A DNA stretch of 64,000 bases from Acinetobacter towneri DSM 14962 = CIP 107472 (GTDB lineage: Bacteria; Pseudomonadota; Gammaproteobacteria; Pseudomonadales; Moraxellaceae): NCBI RefSeq assembly GCF_000368785.1, contig NZ_KB849690.1, forward strand, positions 534,172-598,171, read 5' to 3'. Made by a program: the position numbers and the translations under genes. Below, piece by piece: positions 1 to 9,885 of the stretch (its first letter is position 1; each line of letters starts with the position of its first letter). Below the pieces are notes generated by a model. It saw only the letters and a program-made list of their open reading frames with translations, was not told the DNA's origin and did no database searches.

Positions 1-198
1 TATTTAAGTGATGATGCAACCGAATTTGTACCTGTGGGCAGCGATGGAAAAGTACATTTATATGGTGTGAAAGCAGGCAGTTATACGCTGAAGGTTAAAA
101 CCAAAGGTGGAAAAGTTTGCCATAGTTCACTTGAAGTCCCTCAAATTAAAGCAGGCACTGTTCCACAAACCAGACAGTTAGATTTGATTTGTCAGTAA
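1..198 (+). CDS. Outer-membrane usher protein, C-terminal fragment (partial)
   Basis: The open frame runs from the first base of the window to TAA at 196-198, giving the last 65 residues of a protein whose start lies outside. The residues show the compact beta-rich fold of a usher C-terminal domain: a GVKAGSYTLKV strand followed by two cysteines (in GGKVC and DLIC) that can form the disulfide typical of this domain. A FimD/PapC-type usher secretes and assembles pilus subunits across the outer membrane. The next gene encodes a spore-coat-U-type pilin, which fits a Csu-like (archaic) chaperone-usher operon. The family call rests on a short fragment plus context. Confidence 0.72.
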   Translation, partial: YLSDDATEFVPVGSDGKVHLYGVKAGSYTLKVKTKGGKVCHSSLEVPQIKAGTVPQTRQLDLICQ

Positions 199-229
199 GT
201 ATATCAGCAGGATGATTGAGGATGAGAAC

Positions 230-655
230 ATGAAAAAATTAGGGATGGTAAAAAAATTAAGTCTAGTGCTGTGTGGATGCTGGATTTGTTTTCCTGCACA
301 GGCTTGCACCATTGGTTCGGTCAGTGAATCTTTATTGCAAATGAGCTCACAATACCGTAGCCAGACTGCAACCAGTTTTAATGTGCGCTGTGATCGAGGT
401 TATAGCATTCAGTTCAGTAGTCGTAATTTACGTGACAAACATGGCAGCAGTTTTGTGAATAATGGCACACACCGTTTACGCACCAGTATGAGTATTATGG
501 GAGCAAAAACAAATCTGTGGAACACGCCCATCGCAGGGCATGTTTCTACGACAGGACATAAATACAGTGTCGCGGTACGCTTGGATGAACAACCGAGTTT
601 GACAACGCCAGCAGGTCGTTATACCGATGAGTTGTATATTAATTTACTTTTTTAG
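230..655 (+). CDS. Spore coat U (SCPU) domain pilin / adhesin-like secreted protein
   Basis: A secreted protein of 141 residues. A signal peptide (MKKLGMVKKLS, hydrophobic VLCGCWICF, cleavage near PAQA) precedes a mature domain starting CTIGSV. The mature part ends in a beta-strand motif, GRYTDELYINLLF, characteristic of SCPU-domain pilins of archaic chaperone-usher systems such as Csu, where a C-terminal strand takes part in donor-strand assembly. I chose ATG 230 over ATG 212 because GAGGATGAG sits at a proper distance before 230, while an AGG directly abuts 212. The gene starts 31 nt after the usher stop and is the last gene of that operon. The full-length tip adhesin CsuE is about twice this size, so this is a pilin-like subunit rather than CsuE itself. 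Confidence 0.8.
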   Translation: MKKLGMVKKLSLVLCGCWICFPAQACTIGSVSESLLQMSSQYRSQTATSFNVRCDRGYSIQFSSRNLRDKHGSSFVNNGTHRLRTSMSIMGAKTNLWNTPIAGHVSTTGHKYSVAVRLDEQPSLTTPAGRYTDELYINLLF

Positions 656-694
656 AGGGCTTCGATGTGCAGCAGATCAGGTATTCAGCAAACA

Positions 695-733
695 AGATAT
701 TCAGCAGGCAGGTATCCAATATCTGCTTTTTTT
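695..733 (+). terminator. Rho-independent terminator of the usher/SCPU operon
   Basis: AGATATT (695-701) pairs with AATATCT (718-724) around a 16-nt loop. GC and seven T residues follow. It lies about 40 nt after the pilin stop codon. Confidence 0.75.
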
Positions 734-834
734 ATCTATTTAGGGTGAATGACAGCAAACGATTTACATTAAATTTATACATAAAACTATGTGTGCAAAA
801 CTAGGTATAGGCGATCATCGAGTTGTTAAAAAAA

Positions 835-897
835 TGACAAATGTGTCACCAAAGCATCATATTACTGCAATGCAGCTGCTCTATGCTAGCAAGCATA
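835..897 (+). promoter_or_regulatory. Two palindromes upstream of the glycosyltransferase gene
   Basis: TGACA-AATG-TGTCA (835-848) is a perfect 5-bp inverted repeat of operator type. TATGCT-AGCA-AGCATA (882-897) is a perfect 6-bp inverted repeat ending 9 nt before the TTG start. Either could be a regulator site, and the second could also fold in the mRNA near the ribosome site. No specific regulator can be named. Confidence 0.35.
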
Positions 898-906
898 AAA
901 TAAGAA

Positions 907-2205
907 TTGAGCAAAAAGGCGATGAGCAATGTATTGGCAAAGCAGAGCAGTAAATTAGAGCGTTACAGCGATGCATTTAAATTTCATTTCAAACAAGATC
1001 AAAAACAAAAAAGCAGCCAGCCTACCTCTGAACTCTCAGACCTTGTCCGCCCACGTTTAAAAATTGCCCTTGTAACAGAAACTTGGCCACCTGAAATTAA
1101 TGGTGTGGCACGTTCACTGTTGCAGCTTTGCAAAGGATTGCAGGAACTTGGACACAAAATTTTATTGATTCGCCCTGAACAAAAACAAGCCTGCACTCAA
1201 TTCCAACCGTATCAAGAATGTCTGGTAAAAGCACAAGCCATTCCTAAATATCATAATTTACAATTTGGCTGGCCGCAGTGGTCTAAACTTTCGCAGGCTT
1301 TAGATGAGTTTCAACCTGATGTGGTGCATATCGTCACTGAAGGCCCTTTAGGGCTTGCCAGTTTACATATTGCAAAATCAAAAAATATTCCAGTATCAAG
1401 TGGTTTTCACTCCGCATTTCAAGATTTTAGCCGTTTTTTCGATTTGGCATTTTTACTCAAGCCAATTCAGCACTATCTAAAATGGTTTCATAACAATACC
1501 TCGCTGACGTGTGTGCCAAGTAGCCATACTGAAAAATCATTGCGTCAGTTTGGTGTGCAAGGGCCTTTGGTGGTGGTTGGGCGTGGTGTCAATGTTGAAT
1601 ATTTTTCACCAGATTTTCATTCTACCCAACTGCGAGCAAGCTGGGGTGCGAGTGAAAATACGCGGGTGATGTTGTATGTAGGGCGTTTATCACCTGAAAA
1701 AGAAGTCAATCTTATTATTAATGCCTATCAGCGTATGCCAAAAAATACCGAACAGCCTGTGAAATTGGTGATTGTTGGAGATGGGCCAGACCGTGAACGT
1801 TTAGAAGCCATGAACGCTCAGGGAGATATCATTTTTACAGGTAGTTTAAGTGGCACAGCACTTGCACAAGCCTATGCCAGTGCCGATGTGTTTGCTTTTG
1901 CCAGTCAGGTCGAAACCTTTGGCAATGTCGTGTTAGAAGCTATGGCCAGTGGCTTGCCTGTCATTGCTTATGACTATGCTTGCGCACGTTTACATCTAAA
2001 ACCGAATGAAACAGGCTGGTTGAGTCCACTCGGTCAGCCAGAAGATTTGGTCGGTCATATCCACCGACTTCCCGATCTTACAACCCTTAGACAGATGGGC
2101 GAACACGCCCGCAAAGCGACTTTAAATATTGGCTGGCAGTATCCAGTCCAACAATTTGAGCAGGCGTTATATCTGGTGGCGAAGGAGCTACACATGCCAT
2201 CTTAG
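907..2205 (+). CDS. Glycosyltransferase family 4 (GT-B fold), mannosyltransferase-like
   Basis: A protein of 432 residues with the two Rossmann halves of a GT-B retaining glycosyltransferase. The N-terminal acceptor half begins near residue 50 (LVTETWPPEINGVARSL). The C-terminal donor half shows LYVGRLSPEKEVNLII and the nucleotide-sugar signature from VETFGNVVLEAM to SGLPVIAYD, containing the conserved EX7E pair. The N-terminal pattern resembles GDP-mannose-dependent alpha-mannosyltransferases (MgtA/PimB-like), so the product is probably an envelope glycolipid or glycan; the sugar cannot be fixed from sequence. The start is uncertain: TTG 907 or ATG 922 (five residues shorter), neither with a strong ribosome site. 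The PAP2 phosphatase gene follows after 25 nt, so the two are probably co-transcribed. Confidence 0.85.
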   Translation: MSKKAMSNVLAKQSSKLERYSDAFKFHFKQDQKQKSSQPTSELSDLVRPRLKIALVTETWPPEINGVARSLLQLCKGLQELGHKILLIRPEQKQACTQFQPYQECLVKAQAIPKYHNLQFGWPQWSKLSQALDEFQPDVVHIVTEGPLGLASLHIAKSKNIPVSSGFHSAFQDFSRFFDLAFLLKPIQHYLKWFHNNTSLTCVPSSHTEKSLRQFGVQGPLVVVGRGVNVEYFSPDFHSTQLRASWGASENTRVMLYVGRLSPEKEVNLIINAYQRMPKNTEQPVKLVIVGDGPDRERLEAMNAQGDIIFTGSLSGTALAQAYASADVFAFASQVETFGNVVLEAMASGLPVIAYDYACARLHLKPNETGWLSPLGQPEDLVGHIHRLPDLTTLRQMGEHARKATLNIGWQYPVQQFEQALYLVAKELHMPS

Positions 2206-2230
2206 CTATACGCCAAAGAGGAGAGAACTG

Positions 2231-2782
2231 ATGAAGTTTAAAAATGCAAAAATAAGAATGCTGGATCTCGACTTAAAAGGCTGTTTGTATCTTAACCATT
2301 TTTCCCACTCTCAGCGGGTGGCACAATTTTTTAAAGTTATTAGCCGTTTGGGCGATGGTGTGTTCTGGTATGTCATGCTCGCAAGTGCATGGATGATGCA
2401 GGGCATTGGTTATAGTTTACAAATTATTTATCTGTTGTTAGGCGGATCTGTCGGCACAGGTATTTATAAATATTTAAAACAAAAAACCGTCCGTCCACGT
2501 CCGTATCAGGTACACCAAGTGATCCGTTTGGGTGAACGTCCCTTAGATCATTTTAGCTTCCCATCAGGTCACACTTTGCATGCAGTCATGACCACAACGG
2601 TTTTGGGTTATATCCAGCCAGTATTGTTGATGTTGATGTTGCCCTTTACGATTTTGGTGGCCGTTTCCCGTATGATTTTAGGCTTGCACTATCCGAGTGA
2701 TGTGGCAGTCGGGGCGATGATTGGCGGTTCAGTGGCGAGTGCGATTATTTTGGCTGCACCTTATGTAAATATTGTTTTATAA
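2231..2782 (+). CDS. PAP2-family membrane phosphatase
   Basis: An integral membrane phosphatase of 183 residues. All three signature motifs of the phosphatidic-acid-phosphatase 2 superfamily are visible: KX6RP in KQKTVRPRP, SFPSGHT, and SRX5HX3D in SRMILGLHYPSD. Several hydrophobic segments span the rest. Such enzymes dephosphorylate lipid phosphates, often undecaprenyl diphosphate or phosphatidylglycerophosphate, at the periplasmic face. ATG 2231 is chosen because AGAGGAGAG precedes it; the frame is open further upstream but only over the glycosyltransferase gene. Pairing with a glycosyltransferase suggests a role in lipid or lipid-carrier metabolism. The exact substrate is not determined. 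Confidence 0.88.
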   Translation: MKFKNAKIRMLDLDLKGCLYLNHFSHSQRVAQFFKVISRLGDGVFWYVMLASAWMMQGIGYSLQIIYLLLGGSVGTGIYKYLKQKTVRPRPYQVHQVIRLGERPLDHFSFPSGHTLHAVMTTTVLGYIQPVLLMLMLPFTILVAVSRMILGLHYPSDVAVGAMIGGSVASAIILAAPYVNIVL

Positions 2783-2883
2783 GCTTGGATAAAACCAAAT
2801 CGAAAATTCAGTGCAGTAATGGCAGGCAGCCCATGCGAAATTTGTTAAAGTAGTCGCTGTCTTGACTAGAATAGGGAATACAC

Positions 2884-3084
2884 ATGGGTTTACGTTGGAC
2901 GGACAGCATCGACATTGCCATTGAGTTATATGAGGCGCATCCCGATGTCGATCCGCAATGGATTCGTTTTACCGATTTGCACGCTTGGGTCTGTGCTTTG
3001 CCAGAGTTTCAAGATGATCCCGAAAAATCGACTGAAGGCATCTTAGAAGCCATTCAAATGGCGTGGATTGACGAAGCACGTTAA
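2884..3084 (+). CDS. iscX: IscX, iron-sulfur cluster assembly regulator
   Basis: A small acidic protein of 66 residues matching the IscX/YfhJ family over its whole length. It has LRWTDSIDIAIELYEAHPD at the N-terminus, the DPQWIRFTDLHAWVCALPEF core and a C-terminal EAIQMAWIDE helix. IscX binds IscS and iron and tunes Fe-S cluster assembly. In many bacteria it lies at the end of the isc operon, but here it stands apart from any isc gene, between a PAP2 phosphatase and ndk. Confidence 0.92.
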   Translation: MGLRWTDSIDIAIELYEAHPDVDPQWIRFTDLHAWVCALPEFQDDPEKSTEGILEAIQMAWIDEAR

Positions 3085-3197
3085 TCTAGCGGTGTGAAGC
3101 AAGATTGATTTGCCGATCAAGGTCCTGCACAATGCGCTTCATATCGAAAAAAGCAATTTTTTTACACATCAAAAGCAGAAAATAGCCCATTATTCGG

Positions 3198-3239
3198 TAT
3201 AATGCGGCAAAATTTTCGCGTCAACATTGACTTAAGGAG
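3198..3239 (+). promoter_or_regulatory. Promoter -10 and ribosome site of ndk
   Basis: A consensus TATAAT lies at 3198-3203, about 40 nt before the ndk start, and AAGGAG at 3234-3239 is placed 6 nt before ATG. The -35 is poorly matched. Confidence 0.55.
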
Positions 3240-3245
3240 CCAATC

Positions 3246-3677
3246 ATGGCTATTGAACGTACTTTATCTATCGTAAAACCAGATGCAGTTGCTAAAAACC
3301 ACATCGGTGACATCTTTGCTCGTTTCGAAAAAGCTGGTCTTAAAATCGTTGCGACTAAAATGAAACACCTTTCTCAAGCTGAAGCTGAAGGCTTCTACGC
3401 TGAGCACAAAGAACGTGGTTTCTTTGGTGACCTAGTTGCGTTCATGACTTCTGGTCCAGTCGTTGTTTCAGTTCTTGAAGGTGAAAACGCAGTTCTTGCT
3501 CACCGTGAAATTTTAGGTGCAACAAACCCTAAAGAAGCTGCACCTGGTACAATCCGTGCAGATTTCGCTGTAAGCATCGATGAAAACGCTGCTCACGGTT
3601 CAGACTCAGTTGCATCTGCAGAGCGTGAAGTAAACTACTTCTTTGCTCAAACTGAAGTTTGCCCACGTACTCGTTAA
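3246..3677 (+). CDS. ndk: Nucleoside diphosphate kinase
   Basis: An enzyme of 143 residues, the normal family length. It transfers the gamma phosphate of ATP to nucleoside diphosphates through a phosphohistidine, balancing NTP and dNTP pools in the cytoplasm. The N-terminal [15 protein letters not shown] and the active-site stretch [15 protein letters not shown], containing the catalytic His, are intact. Codon use is strongly biased to the preferred set, as expected for high expression. A strong ribosome site lies upstream and a terminator directly downstream, so it is a single-gene unit. Confidence 0.97.
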   Translation: MAIERTLSIVKPDAVAKNHIGDIFARFEKAGLKIVATKMKHLSQAEAEGFYAEHKERGFFGDLVAFMTSGPVVVSVLEGENAVLAHREILGATNPKEAAPGTIRADFAVSIDENAAHGSDSVASAEREVNYFFAQTEVCPRTR

Positions 3678-3689
3678 TACGCAGTATTC

Positions 3690-3726
3690 AAACCAGATAA
3701 GTGTTATTATGCTTATCTGGTTTTTT
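3690..3726 (+). terminator. Rho-independent terminator of ndk
   Basis: AACCAGATAAG pairs with CTTATCTGGTT around a 10-nt loop and is followed by a T run. Confidence 0.9.
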
Positions 3727-3813
3727 ATTCTCCGATTTTTATTTTCTGAATAAACCTTTGCTCACCTCTTGAGCTTCTCCTTTCATCTTTAGACATGGTT
3801 TAGGTATACACAC

Positions 3814-5046
3814 ATGAGTACAGAAGTCCTCGCTGCATCTGCGACAGATGTTCAGCAAGCATCTGCGTCCGCTCCTGCACAGTCTGCGACTGCAGAGAAA
3901 GTGAATCTCCTTGGCATGTCACGTCCACAAATGGAAAAATTCTTTGAAGATTTAGGCGAGAAGAAATTCCGTGCAGGGCAGGTGATGAAATGGATTCACC
4001 AGTTTTTTGTTACAGATTTTGCTGAAATGACCAATATTTCAGGCAAGTTACGTGAAAAACTGGAAAAGATTTGTGAAATTAAAGCGCCTGAAGTGGTGCA
4101 TAAAAATTATTCTAAAGACGGTACTCGTAAGTGGGTATTCCGTGTTGGTGATGGTGAAGGCTCATTGGTCGAAACCGTTCTGATTCCTGCCGAAGACAAA
4201 ACTGGCTCACGTAAAACCCTGTGTATTTCATCGCAAGTAGGTTGTGCACTGGACTGTTCATTTTGTTCTACGGGTAAACAAGGTTTTCAGCGTGACCTAA
4301 CCCAAGCCGAAATTATTGGTCAGTTGTGGATGGCAAACTATTCCTATATGGAAGATGTGCCTGTGATTGAACGTGAGCGTTCTGTGACCAACGTGGTGAT
4401 GATGGGTATGGGCGAACCGTTGTTGAATTACGATGCCGTCTTGAACGCCATGCGCATTATGCTAGATGACTTTGCTTATGGCATGTCTAAGCGTCGTGTG
4501 ACTTTATCGACTTCGGGTGTTGTACCTAAAATTGACCAATTGGCACAAGATATTGATGTGGCTTTGGCAATTTCTTTGCACGCCACCAATAACGAACTGC
4601 GTGATGAACTTGTTCCAATCAATAAAAAATATCCATTGGAACAATTAATCGCAGCTTGTCAGCGTTATATTGGCAAAGATGGCAACGAAAGTGCGCGTAA
4701 ACACGTGACCATTGAATATGTCATGTTAGATGGTGTAAATGACCATCCTGAACATGCGCAGCAAATGATTAAGCTACTCAAGAACCTGCCAAGCAAGATT
4801 AATTTGATTCCATTTAACCCATTTCCGCACGCGCCGTATGGACGTTCAAGCCGAAATCGAATTATTTCTTTCCAAAAAACTTTGTCTGATGCAGGTTTTG
4901 TGTGTACGATTCGTCAGACACGTGGTGATGATATTGATGCTGCGTGTGGGCAATTGGTTGGACAAGTGGCAGACCGCACCCGCCGTGCCGAACAGTGGAA
5001 AAAGAAAGTTGCAGCGCAAAATGAAATCATACGCTCGCAAGGATAA
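3814..5046 (+). CDS. rlmN: RlmN, dual 23S rRNA/tRNA adenine C2-methyltransferase
   Basis: A radical-SAM enzyme of 410 residues that methylates C2 of A2503 in 23S rRNA and A37 in some tRNAs. The CX3CX2C cluster motif is seen in [15 protein letters not shown], followed by [11 protein letters not shown] (SAM-binding GEP motif) and the second methyl-carrier cysteine in ACGQL near the C-terminus. The first 30 residues form an Ala/Ser/Gln-rich extension not found in all homologues, so an internal start is possible, although no better ribosome site is evident. It heads a co-directional run with pilW, rodZ-like and ispG, an order conserved in many gammaproteobacteria. Confidence 0.96.
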   Translation: MSTEVLAASATDVQQASASAPAQSATAEKVNLLGMSRPQMEKFFEDLGEKKFRAGQVMKWIHQFFVTDFAEMTNISGKLREKLEKICEIKAPEVVHKNYSKDGTRKWVFRVGDGEGSLVETVLIPAEDKTGSRKTLCISSQVGCALDCSFCSTGKQGFQRDLTQAEIIGQLWMANYSYMEDVPVIERERSVTNVVMMGMGEPLLNYDAVLNAMRIMLDDFAYGMSKRRVTLSTSGVVPKIDQLAQDIDVALAISLHATNNELRDELVPINKKYPLEQLIAACQRYIGKDGNESARKHVTIEYVMLDGVNDHPEHAQQMIKLLKNLPSKINLIPFNPFPHAPYGRSSRNRIISFQKTLSDAGFVCTIRQTRGDDIDAACGQLVGQVADRTRRAEQWKKKVAAQNEIIRSQG

Positions 5047-5100
5047 TGACTTGTATAGATAACTAACTTGCATCGAACGAAGACGCAAAGGGGATGTCCA

Positions 5101-5910
5101 TTGAATAAGCCTGTATTTAAAATCGCACAAATTACAACTGTTTGTATTTCGGCAATTTTTGCTGCAGCTTGTCAAACCACAGCTCCAACCTTAGGGCAAA
5201 AAGACCCTGAAAAAGCGGTGCAAGTACGTACGCAGTTGGCAGCAGAATACTTAAAAAATGGCGATTTAGACTCAGCCAAACGCGCACTTGATCAAGCTTT
5301 GGAAAGCGATTCACGTGATTCCACCGCTAATATGATGATGGGCGTGTTGCTGCAACAAGAAGGCAGCAAGCTGAATTTAGAAAAAGCCGATGCGTATTTT
5401 AAGCGTGCCATTGCCGCTGACCCAAAAAATGCACAAGCGCGTAACAACTATGGTACGTATTTATATCAAGTAGAACGCTATAATGATGCGATTGAGCAGC
5501 TCAGTATTGCAGGTGCAACACTGGGTTATGATCAACGCTTTAGAGCATTGGAAAATGTAGGTCGTATTTACTTGAAATTAGGCGATATAGAGAATGCCGA
5601 AAAGTCATTCAAACAAGCCTTGCAAGCCAATCGCGATTCTTATGTTTCAATGTTAGAGTTGTCGGAAATTTTATATTTAAGACAACAATTTGCACCCGCG
5701 CGACAATTGTATGAACAATTTGTACGTGCTGTGGGGCAAAAAAATCAGGGTGCGCGTGCCTTATGGATTGGGATTCGTTTAGCACGTGCCAATGGCGATC
5801 AATTGGGAACTCAGGTTTTAGTGAACCAGCTGCGTGCATTATTTCCCAATAGCCAAGAATACCAACGTTATTTGCAATTACAGTACAGTACTGAGGCCGT
5901 ATGGAAGTAA
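5101..5910 (+). CDS. pilW: PilW/PilF type IV pilus biogenesis lipoprotein (TPR)
   Basis: An outer-membrane lipoprotein of 269 residues that pilots assembly of the PilQ secretin in type IV pilus systems. A signal peptide with lipobox IFAAAC is followed by tandem tetratricopeptide repeats, for example LAAEYLKNGDLDSAKRALDQ, AIAADPKNAQARNNYGTYLY and IYLKLGDIENAEKSFKQAL. The frame is open from a TTG at 5068. I place the start at TTG 5101 because AAGGGGA lies about 8 nt before it and translation from there begins with the lysine-containing signal sequence. The 3' end overlaps the next gene by 10 nt. Confidence 0.9.
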   Translation: MNKPVFKIAQITTVCISAIFAAACQTTAPTLGQKDPEKAVQVRTQLAAEYLKNGDLDSAKRALDQALESDSRDSTANMMMGVLLQQEGSKLNLEKADAYFKRAIAADPKNAQARNNYGTYLYQVERYNDAIEQLSIAGATLGYDQRFRALENVGRIYLKLGDIENAEKSFKQALQANRDSYVSMLELSEILYLRQQFAPARQLYEQFVRAVGQKNQGARALWIGIRLARANGDQLGTQVLVNQLRALFPNSQEYQRYLQLQYSTEAVWK

Positions 5911-6710
5911 ATCCTAATTCACCGCAACCCACACAGGGGACAACGCCTGTACCCCATGCATTAGGAAATGTTCAACGTCCAGGTGAGTACCTTCGTCAAA
6001 TTCGCGTCAATCAAAAACGCGAACTGGATGATGTTTCAAAAGATTTGAAAATTCCATTAAAAACGCTGATGGCGCTAGAGCAAGACGAATATACCGCTTT
6101 GCCTGAAGCGACCTTTATTAAAGGTTATTATCGTACCTATGCCAAATATTTACAGGTCGATGCTTCAGCCATTATTCAGCGTTTTGATGAAATTTATGCC
6201 AACGATACAGGGTTGTTGCCAAATCACGCCTTGAACAATTCACCCATCAAAATTATGGGAAAACTGCCAGGCTCTAACCGCGATCGCAATAAAAAGTGGC
6301 TCACACGTATCGCTGTGATTGTGGCGGTATTGCTGTTGTTGTGGGCATTGGTCGCGCTAATTCAAAACTGGATGTCGTCTGGTCAAGAGGGTGCAGAACC
6401 TGAAATTGCAGTACTGCAATCCGATGTGCAAATCATTTCTGACAATGCGACAGGCAGCACGCCTGCACTTGCTTCGGGCGATCAGCTGAATTTGCAATTT
6501 GCTCGTCCAACTTCAGTGCATATTGTTGACTCTGCTGGCAATGTTTTAGCGACAGGACGTCAAGCCTCTACTTTAAATTTACAAGGCGAAGCCCCATTTC
6601 AAATTCGCTTAGATGATGCGACTGCTGTGTCATTAAGTTTGAACAATGAGTCGATTTCATTATCGCCATATACTGTGAACGGAAAAGCAGAATTCCGTTT
6701 ATCTCGATAA
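5901..6710 (+). CDS. rodZ: RodZ-like helix-turn-helix membrane protein
   Basis: A bitopic membrane protein of 269 residues. A cytoplasmic HTH_25 domain occupies roughly residues 28-100 (PGEYLRQIRVNQKRELDDVS to FIKGYYRTYAKYLQVD). A single transmembrane segment near residues 136-155 (IAVIVAVLLLLWALVALIQ) follows, then a periplasmic DUF4115 beta domain ending SPYTVNGKAEFRLSR. RodZ links MreB filaments to the cell-wall elongation machinery. It sits in the rlmN-pilW-rodZ-ispG-hisS order typical of gammaproteobacteria and overlaps pilW by 10 nt, consistent with translational coupling. Confidence 0.85.
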   Translation: MEVNPNSPQPTQGTTPVPHALGNVQRPGEYLRQIRVNQKRELDDVSKDLKIPLKTLMALEQDEYTALPEATFIKGYYRTYAKYLQVDASAIIQRFDEIYANDTGLLPNHALNNSPIKIMGKLPGSNRDRNKKWLTRIAVIVAVLLLLWALVALIQNWMSSGQEGAEPEIAVLQSDVQIISDNATGSTPALASGDQLNLQFARPTSVHIVDSAGNVLATGRQASTLNLQGEAPFQIRLDDATAVSLSLNNESISLSPYTVNGKAEFRLSR

Positions 6711-6732
6711 TGCAGCAAGGTAGAGCGATATC

Positions 6733-7854
6733 ATGATTGTAAATCCAATTCAACGCCGTCCGACCCGTAAAATTCGTGTGGGTTCTGTCTATGTGGGTGG
6801 TGATGCGCCCATTAGCATCCAAAGTATGACCAATACGGAAACCTGCGATGTTGCTGCAACCGTGGCGCAAATTCAGCGTTGTGTAGATGCGGGCGTAGAC
6901 ATCATGCGTGTTTCTGTACCGACCATGGAAGCCGCAGCTGCATTTGGTGAAATTCGAAAGCAAGTATCTGTGCCGTTGGTGGCAGACATTCACTTTGACT
7001 ATAAAATTGCGTTGGCAGTTGCTGATGCGGGTGCAGACTGTTTGCGGATTAACCCGGGTAATATTGGTTCGGAAGCTAAAATTCGTGAAGTCGTAGCTGC
7101 TGCCAAACATCATGATATTTCTATGCGGATTGGTGTGAATGCGGGATCGCTGGAAAAAGATATTCAGAAAAAATATGGCGAGCCGACAGGTGCAGCATTG
7201 CTGGAATCTGCTATGCGTCATATTGATATTTTAGACCGTTTAGATTTTCAGGAATTTAAAGTTTCAGTCAAAGCATCGAATGTGTTTTTAACCATGGATG
7301 CTTATCGTTTGTTATCACAACAAATTGATAATCCATTACATTTAGGCGTAACTGAAGCAGGTATTTACCGTACAGGCACCGTAAAATCTGCAATTGCCTT
7401 GGGCGGTCTGCTCATGGAAGGTATTGGCGATACTATGCGTATTTCGCTTGCGGCAGAACCTGAAGATGAAGTCAAAATCGGTTTTGATATTCTAAAATCT
7501 TTAGGTTTACGCTCTAACGGGATTAACTTTATTGCCTGCCCAAGCTGTTCACGTCAGGAATTTAACGTCATTTCTGTAATGCAGGCATTGGAGGAGCGTT
7601 TAGAAGATATTCGTACTCCAATGGATGTATCGGTCATTGGTTGTAAAGTGAATGGCCCGGGCGAAGCTAAAGAAGCTGATATTGGTGTGGTGGGCGCAAG
7701 TCCGCGTTCATTGGTTTATCGTAATGGTGAAAAGAGCCATTTAATTGATACCAATCAACTCGTTGATGAAATCGAAAGCATGGTTCGTCAGCGTGTTACA
7801 GAGCTTGAACAAGCTAAATCTAAAGAGATTATTCGTACAAATTTTTCTGAGTAA
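6733..7854 (+). CDS. ispG: IspG, HMBPP synthase (methylerythritol phosphate pathway)
   Basis: A 4Fe-4S enzyme of 373 residues that reductively opens 2-C-methyl-erythritol 2,4-cyclodiphosphate to HMBPP, the penultimate step of bacterial isoprenoid synthesis. The TIM-barrel part starts [20 protein letters not shown]. The cluster ligands are visible in [10 protein letters not shown] and [11 protein letters not shown]. Only three bases separate its stop from hisS, so the two are co-transcribed. Confidence 0.97.
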   Translation: MIVNPIQRRPTRKIRVGSVYVGGDAPISIQSMTNTETCDVAATVAQIQRCVDAGVDIMRVSVPTMEAAAAFGEIRKQVSVPLVADIHFDYKIALAVADAGADCLRINPGNIGSEAKIREVVAAAKHHDISMRIGVNAGSLEKDIQKKYGEPTGAALLESAMRHIDILDRLDFQEFKVSVKASNVFLTMDAYRLLSQQIDNPLHLGVTEAGIYRTGTVKSAIALGGLLMEGIGDTMRISLAAEPEDEVKIGFDILKSLGLRSNGINFIACPSCSRQEFNVISVMQALEERLEDIRTPMDVSVIGCKVNGPGEAKEADIGVVGASPRSLVYRNGEKSHLIDTNQLVDEIESMVRQRVTELEQAKSKEIIRTNFSE

Positions 7855-7857
7855 GTC

Positions 7858-9153
7858 ATGAGTTCAATTGTTGCAATTAAAGGTTTTAATGACATTCTTC
7901 CAACGCAAACACCTGCGTGGAGACGTCTAGAGCAACATTTAGCATCTTTAATGGATGCTTATGGTTATCAACAAATTCGTTTGCCAATGGTTGAGCAAAC
8001 CAATTTGTTTAAGCGTTCAATTGGTGATGCGACCGATATTGTTGAAAAAGAAATGTACACATTCTTAGACAAGGGTAATCCGCCTGAGTCTTTGACTTTG
8101 CGTCCTGAAGGAACTGCGGGTTGTGTACGTGCCATGTTAGAGCACAATTTGCTACGTGGTGCGACACCGCGCGTGTGGTATATCGGCCCAATGTTTCGTT
8201 ATGAAAAACCGCAAAAAGGTCGTTATCGTCAATTCCACCAATTTGGTGTAGAAACTTTTGGCGTTGCAACACCAGATATGGATGCCGAACTTATTTTAAT
8301 GACTGCGCGTTTATGGAAACGTATGGGCGTTGCCGATAAAGTTCGCTTAGAGTTGAATACGCTGGGTGAGTCGGATGAGCGCGCAGCGTATCGTGCCGCT
8401 TTGGTTGAGTTTTTGGAAGCGCACAAAGCCGATTTAGATGAAGATTCACAGCGTCGTTTAAGTACTAACCCACTGCGTATTTTGGACTCGAAAGATGCTA
8501 AAACGCAAAGCATCCTAGAAAATGCTCCAAAATTGCATGATTTTATGGGTGAAGATACGCTGAATCACTTTGCCCAATTACAGCAGTATTTAACCGATGC
8601 AGGCATTGAGTTTGTGATTAATCAAAAACTGGTACGCGGTTTAGATTATTACAATAAAACCGTTTTTGAATGGACAACCACGCATTTAGGTTCGCAAGGC
8701 ACAGTTTGTGCAGGCGGGCGCTATGATGGTTTGGTTGGGCAGTTGAAGGGTAAGGCAGATCAGTCCGTACCTGCCGTGGGCTTCGCCATGGGCATTGAGC
8801 GTTTATTGTTGTTGCTTGAGCAAGTCGAAGACAATACGCCTGTACGTGATTGTGAAGTATTCTTGTTGGCAGATCCAACAACTCAAGGCAAGGCGTTGGT
8901 TTTAGCTGAGCAAATTCGTGACCAATTCGAACAAGCGGGCAGCCAGATTCGCTTAAAAGTTGGTTCACAAGGCTCAATGAAAAGCCAAATGAAAAAAGCC
9001 GATCAATCAGGTGCAATCTATGCCTTGATTTTTGGTGAGCGCGAAGCGGAAGCACAGCAATTGGCAGTGAAAACCTTGGCAACTGCTGAGCAAACGACTG
9101 TTGCAGTGACCAAAATTGTGCCTTTCATCATTGAAAAATTTTCTTCACAATAA
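7858..9153 (+). CDS. hisS: Histidyl-tRNA synthetase
   Basis: A class II synthetase of 431 residues that charges tRNA-His. Motif 2 appears as [18 protein letters not shown], the histidine-specific motif as [12 protein letters not shown], and motif 3 as [17 protein letters not shown]-terminal anticodon-binding domain follows ([20 protein letters not shown] onward). The start lies 3 nt after the ispG stop. Confidence 0.97.
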   Translation: MSSIVAIKGFNDILPTQTPAWRRLEQHLASLMDAYGYQQIRLPMVEQTNLFKRSIGDATDIVEKEMYTFLDKGNPPESLTLRPEGTAGCVRAMLEHNLLRGATPRVWYIGPMFRYEKPQKGRYRQFHQFGVETFGVATPDMDAELILMTARLWKRMGVADKVRLELNTLGESDERAAYRAALVEFLEAHKADLDEDSQRRLSTNPLRILDSKDAKTQSILENAPKLHDFMGEDTLNHFAQLQQYLTDAGIEFVINQKLVRGLDYYNKTVFEWTTTHLGSQGTVCAGGRYDGLVGQLKGKADQSVPAVGFAMGIERLLLLLEQVEDNTPVRDCEVFLLADPTTQGKALVLAEQIRDQFEQAGSQIRLKVGSQGSMKSQMKKADQSGAIYALIFGEREAEAQQLAVKTLATAEQTTVAVTKIVPFIIEKFSSQ

Positions 9154-9183
9154 GCCAAATAACATAAGGAAAAGGGTAATCCA

Positions 9184-9885
9184 ATGAGCGCATTGAGTGA
9201 TGACGAACAACTTGATAGTTTAAAATCGTTTGCGAAAAAATATGGTTCAGCCATGATTAGCGGGATTTTAATTGCGTTGATTGCCTTTTTCGGATGGCAA
9301 TATTGGCAGAAAAAAACCTTGGCAGAGCAGCAAATGAATACTGCTAAAGTGCAACAACTGATGGATGATGCACGTACAGCAGAAGGCAATCCAGATGCCT
9401 TCAGTCAATTGTCTGCAACTGCCGATAAAATTGTGAAAGAAGCCCCTGATTCTGCGCAAGCTATTCAAACTCAATTCTTAATGGCTAAACTCGCTTACGA
9501 TCAGCAAGATTTTGCTGCCGCAGAAAAAGCCTTAAAGAAAGTTGAAAACTCTAAAGTAAAAGACCAAGGCTTAGTGCAATTGGTTAAGTTGCGTTTGGCT
9601 TATGCACAGTTGGCGCAAAAGAAATACGATGAAGCTATTCAAAGTTTGGCCGCGGTGACTGATCCTGCATTTAAAGCGACTGCAGATGAAGCGCGTGGCG
9701 ATGTTTATGTCGCGAAAAATGACCGTGAAAATGCCCAAAAAGCGTATCAAAGTGCATGGGATACTTTGGTGGAACGTAAACAAGAACGTCAAATTTTACA
9801 AATAAAACTCGAAAGTGTTGGTGTTTTGGTGGATGATCCTGAAATTGAACGCCCAGTATTAGACACACAAGTGGATGAGAGCTAA
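9184..9885 (+). CDS. yfgM: YfgM-like ancillary SecYEG translocon protein
   Basis: A membrane-anchored protein of 233 residues. A short cytoplasmic N-terminus (SDDEQLDSLKSFAKKYG) and one transmembrane helix (AMISGILIALIAFFGWQYW) precede a periplasmic tetratricopeptide domain. This is the YfgM/TPR_21 architecture. YfgM works with the SecYEG translocon and the chaperone PpiD in handing over exported proteins. A good ribosome site (AAGGAAAAGGG) precedes the ATG. The stop overlaps the bamB start by one base. Confidence 0.9.
   Translation: MSALSDDEQLDSLKSFAKKYGSAMISGILIALIAFFGWQYWQKKTLAEQQMNTAKVQQLMDDARTAEGNPDAFSQLSATADKIVKEAPDSAQAIQTQFLMAKLAYDQQDFAAAEKALKKVENSKVKDQGLVQLVKLRLAYAQLAQKKYDEAIQSLAAVTDPAFKATADEARGDVYVAKNDRENAQKAYQSAWDTLVERKQERQILQIKLESVGVLVDDPEIERPVLDTQVDES

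Noticed and set aside
6568..7221. Minus-strand frame of 217 codons opposite rodZ/ispG
   Set aside because: It is a mirror of the ispG coding frame. The composition (many Cys, His, Asn, Thr) is not protein-like and no ribosome site is present.
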